DNA of 64,000 nucleotides from Trichaptum fuscoviolaceum (taxonomy: Eukaryota; Basidiomycota; Agaricomycetes; Hymenochaetales; Trichaptaceae). Location of the stretch: the NCBI GenBank assembly GCA_910574455.1, contig CAJSYZ010000012.1, positions 799,317 to 863,316 on the forward strand, read 5' to 3'. Below, one piece after another: positions 23,782 to 40,142 of the stretch (positions are counted from its first letter, which is position 1; every line of letters starts with the position of its first letter). The notes under the pieces are model-generated. The model was not told where the DNA came from and searched no databases. It worked only from the letters and a program-made list of their open reading frames with translations. A program made the position numbers and the translations under genes.

Positions 23782-25281
23782 TATTGAGAACAAGAAGAAA
23801 GGGGAATAGAGATATCGCTTTGGTGGGTTGAGAAAGTTCGTAAAAGTATAAGTAGGCTTGGCTACAGTTGCGTCCACGCAGAGGCCAAAAGGATACAGTC
23901 GTACGTCAGGAGGTGTCACAACACGGTCTAATACAGAAAGCTAGAAGACAACAAGGATCGCCGAATGAAAAGCACGAGTTGCCACAGTCAAACTTTTGAA
24001 CAAGAGGCACGAGGATTAGGGCTGGACGTCAGGAGAGGTAGCAACGGTGGGCGAAGCTTAGCCTCGGTCATACGAGTGGTCGTAAGGAGCGGAGAAACAG
24101 CAAGCTCATGCTCGAGACTGTCGACAATGCTTCCCGTCGCCGTTGTCGTCGCCGAGATGAAATGAGCTGGACGCCCAGGTGATGGAGCGAATAATTGCTA
24201 ACGTGCGTGCAGTTCAACATGATCGGCCTCCGAACTTGAATCTGTGCCTAACCCTAACTTGCCTGATTTGCAACCTTATAGCGCTCAAAGTCCCTCGGCT
24301 CCGTAATAGGCAACGTGTGACTTTCGATTAACTCCGTGAACAGCGGGGTAGTAAATTATCGTTATCATTTCTGTAAGCTGTATAGCCATAATCCGCCATT
24401 CTTCACCAAGCTGCTGACATCTGGAAAGTTGCTGATCATATTTGAGTCCGTGAGATAGAAGTGTACTTGAAGCATGATAGAAGACCGTAGTGATCAACCC
24501 GCCGTTTTTACGCGAGAAGGGCACAGTAGCCTGCTGTATTGATCTGGAATATACGGACGGACCGAAGACAGAGAGATGAGACTAGTACTATCAGATTTAG
24601 GAGGGAGCAGTAGGGCCGATTGGCCAGACTCTTGTGAGAACCGCTGAATCCGCGTCTTCGACCTGGAAGGCAAGTAGAGTGGCAGTAAGGCAGTCAGAAA
24701 CATATTCTTGAAGCTAGAGAGTCTATAGTGAGTGCGTATTGCCATTGATAGTTCTTCGCAAGAGGATAGGGTGGCCGCATTGACACTGGCAGAGCTCATC
24801 ATGGAAGGGAACAAACAAGGGTTCGAGAAGAGAGTCCTTGCTTTTATACAGCTATCACAATCACTTCGTCATATAGTGCAGTATCTTCTCAAGTCGTCGC
24901 TAAAGAACGCAGTCAAGAAAAGAATGAGAGATTGGTACAAAGGCAGGCCCGACGACGCGCACACATGCCAGTGGTACGCTATGTCACAGCACGTGCTAAT
25001 GTAGTAGCGTCACGGCCTTCAAGTTGCTGTCACAGACTTAGAAGAAGTCCTTTTTTCCCTTACATCCAAGAAGGGTCAGGACCTTCGTTGCAACTTATCT
25101 CTGAATGCTTCCCCAAACATGTAAATGAACAATTCAGTGGAGGCTCAGCTCTTTCTTAGACCTAAGAAATCTTACTCTTAGTGTCCGTCCAAGAATAGAG
25201 GTCACATTCTGGGTACGATTTTCGGACCGGCATCTGTAACTTTCATCTGATTGATTCTTCTCTGCCTCCCACCAGGAGCCG
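23782..25281. other. Intergenic, no gene seen
   Basis: Divergent region between the large minus-strand gene and the plus-strand esterase. A CCTAACCCTAA string at 24247-24257 is only about two telomere-like units. Open frames up to 106 codons have no motif. Confidence 0.55.
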
Positions 25282-27258
25282 ATGTTGGACAAATCTTCAG
25301 GATTTTTAGGCGATTTCGTGGAGAGGAGTAGCTCATTTCTATGGCAGACTGCAACACGATGGCAGTCTCTTGGTCCTCTTCTGACAACACTGATACCTAC
25401 CCAATTCGACATCGACCCAGCCGCTGCCTGCCTTGACCTCACAGCCAACCTGAACTTGGCCCACACGACAGTCCTTGATGCTACATACTACGCAAACGCG
25501 TCAGTTGTGTCGACACTTGGGACATGCGCTGATCGTCCTACAGCAAACATCTCGGTGCCTTTATGTCGTATTCAGTTTATCGTAAACACGTCGGACAGCT
25601 CGGCCATAACTTCGGAAGCCTGGTTGCCTACGGACTGGAATGGTCGATTCCTTGCTCTTGGGAATGGCGGATTAGGCGGTTGTGAGTGCTATCTCGTACT
25701 CATCATAACAAACGGGCCAAAAGATAGGGTCGGTTTTTTTGCCTTGCTTGCCCCTCTGGCTACAGTCTTTCACACCGAAATTTGTCCCGGTGTGTGGAAT
25801 GACTCATCAAAATCATGAACTGGGTGAAGCAGGCCGTACCACAGAATTATTATCCAAATCTACCCATATAACAGACCGTCTTGCAAATATCTCGTATCGT
25901 GACACTTAATATGAAATATGTGCTAAATTTCCCTCATAGGCATCGACTACTACAACCTTGCATACGGAACGAGCCTCAATTTTGCAGCTGTCGCGTCAGA
26001 CAATGGGCACGATGGCGACACCGGTGTCTACTTCCATAATAGCCCGGAGGTGCTATCGGACTTCACTAGCCGTGCTATCCACACCGAGACAGTCGTCGGG
26101 AAACAACTCGTCAAATCCTACTATGGACGACCGCACCGGAAGTCCTACTTCTGGGGCTGCAGTACAGGCGGACGACAAGGAACGTACGCTGCTCTCCACT
26201 ATCCCGAAGATTTCGACGGCATCGTCGCAGGTGCGCCCGCAGTGGACTGGAACTACCTGATGGGTTGGAAGGGTATGATCGCCCGATGGCTTGGCGCGCC
26301 CAACGCCAACTCAAGCGAGAGCTTCATTTCGGAGACTTTATGGCCGCTCATATCGAACGAGATACTCAATCAATGCGACGAGCTGGATGGCGTGAAGGAC
26401 GGTGTAATCACCGAACCGGATGCATGCGAGTTCAGGCCAGAAGCCATACAATGCACCAGGAAGCAAGTATCGAATTGCCTCACGAAACCTCAGGTGGAAG
26501 CCTTAAGGAAGATCTTCGAACCGATGTATGGCAAGAATGGTGATCTACTGTTCCCGCGGTATGACCCTGGTGCTGAAGCTGCTCCCGACGCTTTCGGACT
26601 GGTTTTCTCCGGGTCAATCTATAGGTCGACAGAAGTAAGCCGCTACCAATACTCAACAGTTTAAATGCTAAATGTGTTTCAGCATTGGACGAAGTACGCC
26701 ATCTATAACGACACTGAGTATGATTTCAACCACTACGGTCTGGATGACATCTACAACTCCAACATCATCGATCCTGGAGGTATCTCGGCCTATAGTGGAG
26801 ACTTCTCTGCGTTCATGAACAGAGGGGGGAAATTCCTTACGTACCACGGACGCCGAGATGAGGTTCGTGTTATTCTCGACTTGCTTCTACTTTTACTGAA
26901 TGTCATATATATATCCCAGTTGATCCCAGCTGCCAACTCTAAGAGACTCTACAATCTCGTCTCACGCACGCTGGAAATGCCCTCTCTCGACCCTTTTTAC
27001 CGCCTCTTCCTTGTCCCTGGTTTAAACCACTGCGTACGTGGTGTAGGCGCTGTAAACATCGGGCAGCATGGTCTCGCGTCACCGTCTCTCACTACGCCGA
27101 CTCATAACGTGCTCACTGCCCTTGTTGACTGGGTTGAGAGTGGCGTTGCACCGGATACGATCACTGGTATCTCGGACGATGGGCTCAAGGAAAGGGTACA
27201 TTGCAGGTACCCGCAGAAGAGTGTATGGAACGGTATGGAATATTATTGTGTGGCCTAA
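25282..27258 (+). CDS. Tannase/feruloyl esterase family protein
   Basis: A serine esterase that cleaves gallate or hydroxycinnamate esters, normally secreted. Four exons: 25282-25681, 25940-26634, 26683-26862 and 26920-27258, about 537 residues. Early conserved text is FDIDPAAACLDLTANLNLAH and LPTDWNGRFLALGNGGLGGC. The nucleophile motif is GCSTGGRQG near 26155, followed by YPEDFDGIVAGAPAVDWN. The Asp is in LTYHGRRDE before intron 3, and the His is in VPGLNHC near 27025. The paired cysteines beside Ser and His (the CS-D-HC arrangement) are both present. The protein ends at 27258. The start is doubtful: the N-terminus MLDKSSGFLGDFVERSS is not a clear signal peptide, so an upstream exon or another start is possible. 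Intron 1 is unusually long (258 bases), and intron 3 is 57 bases without a stop. Convergent with the next gene. A decayed copy lies at 44-45 kb. Confidence 0.85.
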
Positions 27259-27442
27259 CGACATGCCATCATACTTTGACTGCAAGTGTTTCCTACTGCC
27301 ATCTCGTATTATAGGTGAGAGTTTGCCTACATAGTTGTCAGGCTGTCTACTAAACCAAATCCACCAGATTACTTTCCGTACATGTACATGCCGACATAGC
27401 TGATCCTTCACGTTTGCTAATTGACTTGAGCGGATGTGAGTA

Positions 27443-28336
27443 TCATGAACTCTCCATGTCCTCGTCAGTACTCTCTTCAGCATTCTCATCACTATCCTCG
27501 GCATCATCCCCGTCACTACTGTCATCATCACTCAAAGGCTCTGGATGGCAGACTTTTGCGTTGAATAATTTCTGGAATTCTACAAGCTAAGTCCGTTGTC
27601 AACCGCCTGTCCATAGAAGACACATGATTATTCCTTACTTCCTGTAGCTCTTTCTCTGCGGATTCTATACCTTCTTCGTGGCCAACAACTGTCACGCAGA
27701 CCTCCGTGTCTATGAGATTTGCTATCAATTCCACTCTGTGGTGTTCTTCTAGAAGTCTCTTGTTTCGACCTTTCTTGCCAACTAATTGTAGCCAATAACG
27801 CTATAAAGGAGTGAATGACTTATGCTAAAGATTACTTATCATTGTGTTCTTGTTACTTGCCTTTTCCATTCTAATAGATCTACCACCACCATAACTGTCA
27901 TCTGAACTGGATGCTCGCTGAGGTAGAGGGTCAAATGTGTTGTCTCTCTCGCTATTTTCCTGTTGTTTGTCAATTTCTTCCTTAGTACATGTACGTGCCA
28001 CATCAAATATAAACAGCGAATGACACATCTGACTCACGACTTGACCTTTGTTTTCATCTTCTGGTCCTGCATTCAGAAGCGGCCCCCTGGTTTTTGACCT
28101 TTCAATCTGATGTATCTCACAAGTAAGCTTGCGTTTCGTGCAATCCTTGCATACAAATATGCCTTCGCTATCGTTCCTATCACACTAGTATAGAGTTAGT
28201 GATTGTTGACCCATGACTAAATCACTATACGGACCTTTCGATTCCTCTGTCTGCAGTGCGTGCAAGGAGTTTTGCGCCGAACTCTCCCGCCGGAATAATG
28301 TAGGGACTCTGGGGTAATGTTTTGCCATTCGCTCAT
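27443..28336 (-). CDS. Small Cys-rich protein of unknown function with acidic tail
   Basis: The start at 28336 reads MSEWQNITPESLHYSGGRVR and continues with CTHCRQRNRKCDRNDSEG, then FVCKDCTKRKLTCEIH. This makes a zinc-binding pattern of Cys pairs (CxxC-x6-C ... CxxC-x6-C) resembling, but not identical to, a Zn2Cys6 cluster. The middle has RYWLQLVGKKGRNKRLLEEH and ELIANLIDTEVCVTVVGHEE. The end is strongly acidic (SDDDSSDGDDAEDSDENAEE) and stops at 27443. One intron (27801-27860) uses a GC donor. The gene is divergent from the kinase at 28590, with 253 bases between starts, so they may share a promoter. Candidate roles are DNA binding or regulation. I do not recognise a family. The exon chain is supported by continuous frame through four introns. 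Confidence 0.6.
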
Positions 28337-28589
28337 TAAAAAAAGATATTAGGCTTAGGTCCTGCGCTGAGTTTATGGGTACAGAGTTGGATCGACTTCA
28401 GTCCAGTGAGTGCTAATCAGAAAGGTGTTAAACTACATCATCTTCAATGCTCACTTTTCTCTTACAGCAGGCGCCAAATCGCCTATTATGGCTTACTCGA
28501 GAACGTTGTTTACACGAGCCAGCGGGTAGGATCATGCACCTATCCACCTCTGTCTCCTTCAACAAACCTCCCTCCTTAGTGCCACGAAA

Positions 28590-30136
28590 ATGACAGATCG
28601 ATTTAATATTGGTTGCCCTTGCTTCGCATCGTTCCAAACACTTGCTGACTCTCGCAACTATAGTTCTGAACTTTCCTTGGGCATGGGTCCAAGTGCTGAG
28701 CCGAAGTTAGGGCTGAGCTTAAAGAGCGCCATTGTTGAGTACCTGGATAAGGCGCCGACAATTCACCCACTGGTAGACCATCATTGCTTCCTAGCGTATT
28801 CTTCAACGTCGATGCCAACCTCACAACCCGCTATCATCAACTGTCTACAAGAGGTATGTAGTAAAATTCCTTTCGTATTTATTAACTTGAATAAGAGTTA
28901 AAAGTCTGATTATATACAGATATTTGATGAGGCCGCTTTAAACTCTCCCCTTCGCAGAGCGTGCCTTGCCTTGATGGCGGATTATGCATCACAAAATAGC
29001 TCTCTACCATCACACTACATATTGTATCCAAGCGAAGCACCCGCACAGGAGATACCGAACAGTAATTCTGCTATCAACTATCCCGTGACTGCAGGAGGCT
29101 TTGCCGACATATTCCGAGCAGCACTACCATACAATGGGGAATTTCTTGTAGTAGCGGTGAAAAGGCCTCGAAAAAAACTCCTTCAGAAAATGAAATTTGT
29201 GAGTTTATCATCTATGTAATTCAACACGTCTTTGCTAGCGCTGAAGTCTTTGACGCGGTTTACAGTCTGTTTATAGGGAAATATTACTCTGGAAGCAGCT
29301 TCACCACAGTAGCATATTACGGGTCATTGGGGCCTGCACCTGGACGGGAACGTTTCCATCTATAATAACACCTTGGATGCAAAACGGGTCTCTCAACAGA
29401 TTTATGCAGTCGAGTAAGAACAAAGTAGAATATGTTGTCAAATTGAATTGGGTGAGCAGCGAAGTTCATCCCCAATTTGATATCTAGTTGATGATGCAAT
29501 GTCACTCTGTCTAAAGCTTATCAAGATCGCGGAGGCGATTGTATACCTCCATGAAGAGTTTGTACCCGGTCCAGTCATCCACCTCGATATCCGATGTGTA
29601 CGTTGAACTCCTTTTTACTCTACTATTAGAAAACCATGGTTGATCTTCCTTGAACCTTTCAGGATAATGTTCTCCTGAATATAGAACGGCAACCCGTACT
29701 TGCAGACTTCGGTCTTACGAAAATAGATGATACAGTCTTTCAGACCATCGATTCCACCGTGCAGAGCGGTAATCCACGTTGGACGGCTCCCGAACTCTCA
29801 CTGTCATCGTTAGCACAGGATCTTAAAGAATCATTTGGCGTCCCTGGCATGAATTGGGGCGTCCCAACGACCAAGAGCGACATCTGGTCATTTGGGATGA
29901 CTTGTCTCGAGATCGTTTCGGAAAAGCTTCCCTTTTCGCATCTGGGGCTTGACGGTGGAGCTATAATCGAGGTTTATAAAGGACAGCGCCCTGCGCGCCT
30001 ATTGGACGTTTGGGATGGGCGTGATGCATTGTGGACCCTCGTGGAACGGTGTTGGGTAGCAAACCCTGAAGATAGACCTACAGCGTCAGACATCTTGAAG
30101 TATCTTCAGGATATGTCCTCAAGCCCTGTCTTGTGA
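28590..30136 (+). CDS. Fungal TKL-like protein kinase
   Basis: A cytosolic serine/threonine or tyrosine-kinase-like kinase, with N-terminal region MTDRFNIGCPCFASFQTLAD of unknown fold (about 130 residues) before the catalytic domain. The Gly loop is VTAGGFADIFRA near 29085, the lysine is in VVAVKRPRKK, and the alphaC region is ILLWKQLHHSSILRVIGACT. The catalytic loop reads VIHLDIRCDNVLLNI across an intron (exon edge near 29596), so the usual HRD is HLD; the Asp is kept. DFG is ADFGLTK near 29705, APE is TAPELS, and TTKSDIWSFGMTCLEI follows. It ends at 30136. Such kinases are hugely expanded in agaricomycetes. The Arg-to-Leu change in HRD may alter regulation, because RD kinases rely on that Arg. 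The N-terminal exon chain is less certain than the kinase domain. It is convergent with the halogenase. Confidence 0.8.
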
Positions 30137-30396
30137 AAGGCAGTTCCAGGACAGTCATAAGTATGGTTTATAAGCAATCTTCACGGCATACTACCAGCTA
30201 TGGCTGCTTATTTTGTACGTATCAAGTACTTCATCCGAGATTGCCATACATTCGAAAACTTGTATTTTGTTTTCTATCTACCATACAACGAGATTTATTC
30301 GAATACAACATTTTGATTATTTTAACATTTCCACAACAACGAAAGCGATTGGTTTCACGTACAACAACTGAAGTGAGTAAACAGATCGAAAAAAAA

Positions 30397-35039
<4,643 letters not shown>

Positions 35040-37916
35040 ATGACGACTATATCAACACCCAGCGTCGACCTGAAACAGGCCTCGGCACTCGCAGAACTCA
35101 TATCATCCTCCGTCCAGACGCTTGTCTCTTCCGATGCAAATGGTGGCGATGCAAGTAAGGAGACAGCTGTGCGCTTGGCTACACTTCAAATAGTCAGCGC
35201 GGCTTCGCAACTTGTGGCACTCGTCCGCCCACCCGAGCAAACGCTAATGGATGCCGCTACCGGGGTGAGTCTGCTCCTTCGATTCTCTTTTTTTATCGCC
35301 TTTTCCTTCCGTGTTATAAACATATACGAGAAATGATTTGCATGGCGCCACAAAGAGTGTCGTAAACAATTTCCGAGCTGCGATATTTGCTGTGCTTGAC
35401 GATCACTATGAGATCAAGGATCTTTGCTGAGTTTGGCGTGCAATAATGTAATATCGCTACGGATGGTTTCTACGTCCACTTTACCCGGTCAGAGGTCGAG
35501 GGGTCCAATTGTCCGTGATGATCGTAAACGCAAGAAGATGTCACTTTTGTCCCACAAAAAGTTGGATAACATGTTTACCCTCGTCTTCAATTAGGACAAG
35601 ACCTGGGTACAACAAAAATACACGTTTGTTACCCAGCTCTTTTAGAATCATTTCGAAGTGCGACATCTTCGGACTTTTCGTTCTCTTCTTATTTTGCTCA
35701 GCACAAGCTGACGCCGTTTATTGTTCGCGCAGTTCCACCTTCCCTCGGCCCTGCGCCTCGTTGTGGAAACTCACGTCGTCGAGATCATCCGAGAAAAGGG
35801 TGATGCCAGAGGAGCACTCAAAGTGGAAGACATCTCCGCTGTGAACGGTGTGAACGCCTATAAGTTGGGTGAGTGCCTCTGTTCTGATCTTCGTGTTGTC
35901 TGCGTAACAGATATACATTTCTCGTATGCCATTGTGTGGTTATTTCCCGAATGAGAACGAAGTCGAAGAGTGCGATTTGAACGGTGATTTTGTACAGCCA
36001 CCTATACCAAAGATACCCCTTCGATGGGGTAGAATGGAAGCTGTACGAAGTACATTTCCTTGGAGATTGTCGTTGTGGCATTCCTGGTACCTACTCGAAG
36101 TGGCGTTACACGTTGTGATCTCGAGAAGCCTATCTTGACGCATCTTTGCTACTCTGGTCTACTCGGTGTTCGAAGAGATGGATTCACTCATTTTTCTTCT
36201 CTTCCTACATTGAGATGAGATTCTTTACGCTGAGTTCAACGTAATCTAATTTGCCTAATGTAGCTCGACTCCTCCGGCTGCTCGCAACACACCACATCTT
36301 TGCAGAAGTCGCTCCGGACACGTTTGCGAATAACAGGTTGTCCCTGGCCCTTGATACGGGAAAGTCAGTGGCAGACATCCTCGCTCGCCCCGATGAGAAG
36401 TACGATGGGAGCAGCGGGCTCGCAGCATTGATTGCATTAACGTCAGTGTCATCACTATCTTTTACTTTCGACTTGGAAAGGCTCATCTTCGTGATAGTGC
36501 GGACGAATCGATGCGAAATGGGACGTTCCTCACAGAGACGCTGACGGATCCGGAGACGCGCGACTCCTTTACGCCGCTCGCTGCGCCTTTCAGCCGGTCA
36601 TGGCCCGGCGCGGAGAAGCTCACCATGTTCGACTGGATTAGCCTGCCAGAGAACAAAGCCCGCCTTATGCGATTCGGGAACGCCATGAAGGGGATGAGCG
36701 GGATGACTCCAGAAGATGCTATCCTCAAAGGTTGGCGCACATCTTCTAAAGCTCGACTTTTCGCTGATCTCGCTTCCTTTTATTGCTTCTGTTGGTCTTC
36801 GTGTACAGGCTTTGATTGGACGACACTTCCGCCTGATAGTGTTGTGATTGACGTCGGTGGCGGTGTTGGGGCTGCGTCTTTGCCGATTGTCAAGAGCTGC
36901 CCGAACATTAAGCTCGTGATCCAGGATACAGAGAAGGTTGTGGAACAGGCACCGAAGGTACTTTCGCGGTCTCTCGCCGTTTTACATGAATCTGACTGAT
37001 CGACAATTGCAGTTCTGGCAGAGTCATTTACCAGAATCACTAGATAACGACCGTGTATCGTTCCAAGGTAAGCTCTCATGACTGGGCATCGTGCTTGGTC
37101 GATACTAACTCAGCTTTAGTTCAGAGCTTCTTTGATCCTCAGCCATCCTCCTCCGCAGGTGCATCTGTCTTCCTGCTTCGCATGATCATGCATAACTGGC
37201 CCGATGCCGAATGCGAGCGTATATTGTCGCACGTGCGTGTAGCTGCTGAGGGCAATCCTGAAGCAAAATTGGTCATTGTGGATAGCATTCTGATGTACGC
37301 ATGCCGCGAAGTTGCGGTGGGTGAAGGTGAGAACGCAGGGGGAATCGAAGGTCTTAGCCAGAAGGACGCGATGGCACCAGAGCCTCTATTGGCGAATTGG
37401 GGGTCGGCAAATGCGTTGGCGTACAAGCTTGACATTCAGGTCTGTATCTTCAACGTCAACTCTCTGATCGGAGAAAGAACATTACTGATGGTGTGACGTA
37501 TATAGATGCTCAACAACCACAATGCTGGAGAACGCACGCTCGGCGAGTTCGTGAAACTTCTTTCGCGTACTGGATGGAAAGTTGTCGAGGTGCATGCCGC
37601 ACATCAAAGCTGGATGCCTCAAATCGTCGCCGTCCCTGTTGCTGTATCTCCTACCGCGGCTACACCTACAGCAACTTCTTCGCCTCCGCAGCCTGGGTCT
37701 CAGGCCGCAGCGGTGGTGTTGAAAACAGAAGGCCTTAAGATTGAGACAAAGGTTAACGCGACAAATGGAGTCCTGCACGACCCTTCGTCGAAAGCAAGCA
37801 CGCCTGTCACGGACCCGATGACAAATGACTCCCCAGTAGCGGCACCCGAAGGGAATGAGAACGAGAAGAAGAGTAGGCGGAGGAGCATCTGGAAGACCCT
37901 GGGCTTCTCGAAATGA
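35040..37916 (+). CDS. O-methyltransferase, family 2 (COMT-type)
   Basis: A SAM-dependent methyltransferase for phenolic hydroxyls. The start MTTISTPSVDLKQASALAEL opens a dimerisation region (exon 2: FHLPSALRLVVETHVVEIIR; exon 3: RLLRLLATHHIFAEVAPDTF). The SAM loop is VVIDVGGGVGAASLPIVK near 36850, preceded by GFDWTTLP. The conserved motif with catalytic His is LLRMIMHNWPDAECERIL near 37180, and ERTLGEFVKLLSRTGWKVVE closes the fold. About 95 further residues are Pro/Thr/Ala rich and end RRRSIWKTLGFSK, an unusual C-terminal extension. Introns 1 and 2 (35265-35732 and 35869-36263) are 468 and 395 bases, far longer than others here. The intron at 36731-36808 is 78 bases without a stop in frame. 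Divergent from the halogenase. The family is firm; the substrate is unknown. Confidence 0.87.
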
Positions 37917-38465
37917 ACGATACACCGCAAGTGAAATAATCATGCAACGACAACAGTCCCTTCCGCCTCTTTTCCAACTATGTTTGTGTTTTCTTGTTGA
38001 CTACTCTGAAGCTGATATCTGTATAGGTTGCGACTTGTAATGTTTTGAGCCAGTATGTCTTACTGTCGCCTATGGTGTCACCTGTTGTACGCCGTGCTTT
38101 GTTGTTGTCGTCATTGCTCTGTTGTTGTCCTCTTAATGTACATAAGTCCTTTGCAATAATTAGCTCGCCTGTCTTCGGCAGGCTGCATGAATAACTTCTT
38201 GTTGATCACCAGAATGCCGAAGGAAGTTCTGTAGGAAAGCCCGGAGCTGCTGCACTTCTCACCCCACAAAATAGCCCAGAATTTCGAGGTGGTACTATGT
38301 AGGGCAATGAATAGTGAATGTTGCACAGACCTCTATGTTGACACTGTTCATTGCGCTTTCCATTCTCAAGTCTAACCAAAACATTTTTCAAAATTTAACC
38401 TATAGGAAGAAATCAACCACCAAAGTTGTGAAGGCAAAGAAGCTCTTTCATAAACTCTCTTTGAC
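37917..38465. other. Convergent intergenic region
   Basis: AT-rich 3' flanks. No gene was recognised. Confidence 0.65.
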
Positions 38466-39893
38466 TTATGCATACTCTTTTATAACGTCCTCATCCCCGC
38501 TCACTACTTCTTCATGTTGGTCACAATCCGACGACGTCTCATCGCTGGAGAAGTCTTCGTCTTCTTCTGGGTCGTACGTCCCGTCGAATATGTCCGTATT
38601 CAATGCATAGTGTAAAGGAATGGACTCCTCCTCTTCCTCCTCTTGGAGTTCATCTTCCTCTTCCTCATCTGTTTCGTAGACATCATAGCAGATAGTCGGG
38701 AGATCTTCGTGCTCCTCGGCAAGACTATATTCAGCACGAAATTCCCTTTCTTCCTCATCTTCCTCGGACTCTCCATCACTCGGCCAAGCGGCGTCGTCTT
38801 CTGCCATGTCGGTGTCATATTCGTCTTCATCTACGAATTCACTCGCATTTGTGTCCACCCTTTGTGTTGTCTTGTGTGCATCTGACTCTGCTGCGACGGC
38901 AGGCCTCGTGGCCCAGATCCCAGATGACTCCTTTACCGTGATCCACTTCTCCGATCTGTGCGGCTCCTTCCTCGTATGCAGAGGATAGAAGAGGACCTCT
39001 TCGAGCATGTTTTCAATGAACTCCGAGCCATCACGGTCAGTTTGCTCGAGTTGAATGCGCCGTCCGAGATAGATCTTCCAGCGATCGCCTTCTTGCATTC
39101 CGGGCCCCGAGAATGCATCGAAGAGGTCATCATCGGCCCATGCGACTATCCCTCTTTTATCAGAGAACTCGAGCTCATATTGCTCGCACATTGCACGCGT
39201 AGCGCCACGTCCCAAGAGTGCATCATATTCCTCTCCTCTGTTAGAGTAAGCTTTGGGTAGTATATTGTATTTGGGGAAATCTCGCAAAGGAGTGTCGCCT
39301 CGAGGAGCGAGCCGTCTGTCTGGATTTAAGCTTGCATGATCCGTCACGACACTCCTAATCTTGTCAGTTTCCAATTGTTCCTTCGAAAATGTGTTAAGCT
39401 TCAACGATACGATCAATGTCAGAGAGAAAACGACAGGCGCACGAGGTCTATTGAGAAGGCCTTCCCGCAGCGAAAGCACACATCGCTTTCGAGCTCATAC
39501 ATGCACTCATTGCATCGATAGACATTATCAGCGGTATCCCAAAGTGGGTCTTGTAATTCTACAGACTCGCTCGCCTGCTCATCATCCGAGTTGCCATACT
39601 CTAAGTTGTCTTCTGGGTTGACTTGACTTGAATCAAGATCGTCTTGAGCGATACTGATTCCTTCTAGTCTCACTGATACATCTTCTGGATCGCTTTCAAT
39701 GATATCTTCTTTGTCGCCGACGAGGGCGAACACAGCTGCCTGCAGATACCGAATTCTCTTCGCTTGCTCCGCAATTTTCTGTGTATTAAAGTGAGTAGAA
39801 CAGACAATCCATTTTCTCCTGGATGGATACCTGTTTGTATCGTTTTTCGCGTTCAAGACACGTACGCAGTTGCCCATATATTTGTGCTTCCAT
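38466..39893 (-). CDS. Paralog A: coiled-coil, Cys-pair and acidic-tail protein of unknown function
   Basis: The start at 39893 reads MEAQIYGQLRTCLEREKRYK and joins KIAEQAKRIRYLQAAVFAL, a charged helix likely to form a coiled coil. A zinc-ribbon-like pair follows: NVYRCNECMYELESDVCFRC near 39500. The last exon carries a core shared with paralog B: RSVVTDHASLNPDRRLAPRG, then ELEFSDKRGIVAWADDDLFD, SGPGMQEGDRWKIYLGRR and DGSEFIENMLEEVL. The final 130 residues are almost wholly acidic (for example DETDEEEEDELQEEEEEE-type runs near 38640) and stop at 38466. The three-exon structure matches paralog B, at the same positions. I do not recognise a named family. The acidic tail and Cys pairs would suit a nuclear histone- or nucleic-acid-associated role, but that is a guess. 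Confidence 0.75.
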
Positions 39894-40142
39894 GGCTGAC
39901 GGTCTGAAATAAACAACAACGTGAAAGACGAGTCACGAAACGCGACTGCGGAGTCCGGACGCGACGACGGAGCGTGAATTTTCGGCTTTATCCGTCCGAG
40001 CGCAGACTTAAGAAAGTTGAAATGCACAAAGCCAAAGAGTTGTCTATCCTCGCCTCCTTGTAAAAGTCAGGCAGAATATATATGATGCTATTATTTAATA
40101 CAAAAACTTGAGTACGACTATTTGATTCAAAAGTTAGACACA

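Noticed and set aside
24247..24257. CCTAACCCTAA telomere-like string
   Set aside because: Only about two units; no array, so not evidence of a chromosome end or an interstitial telomere.
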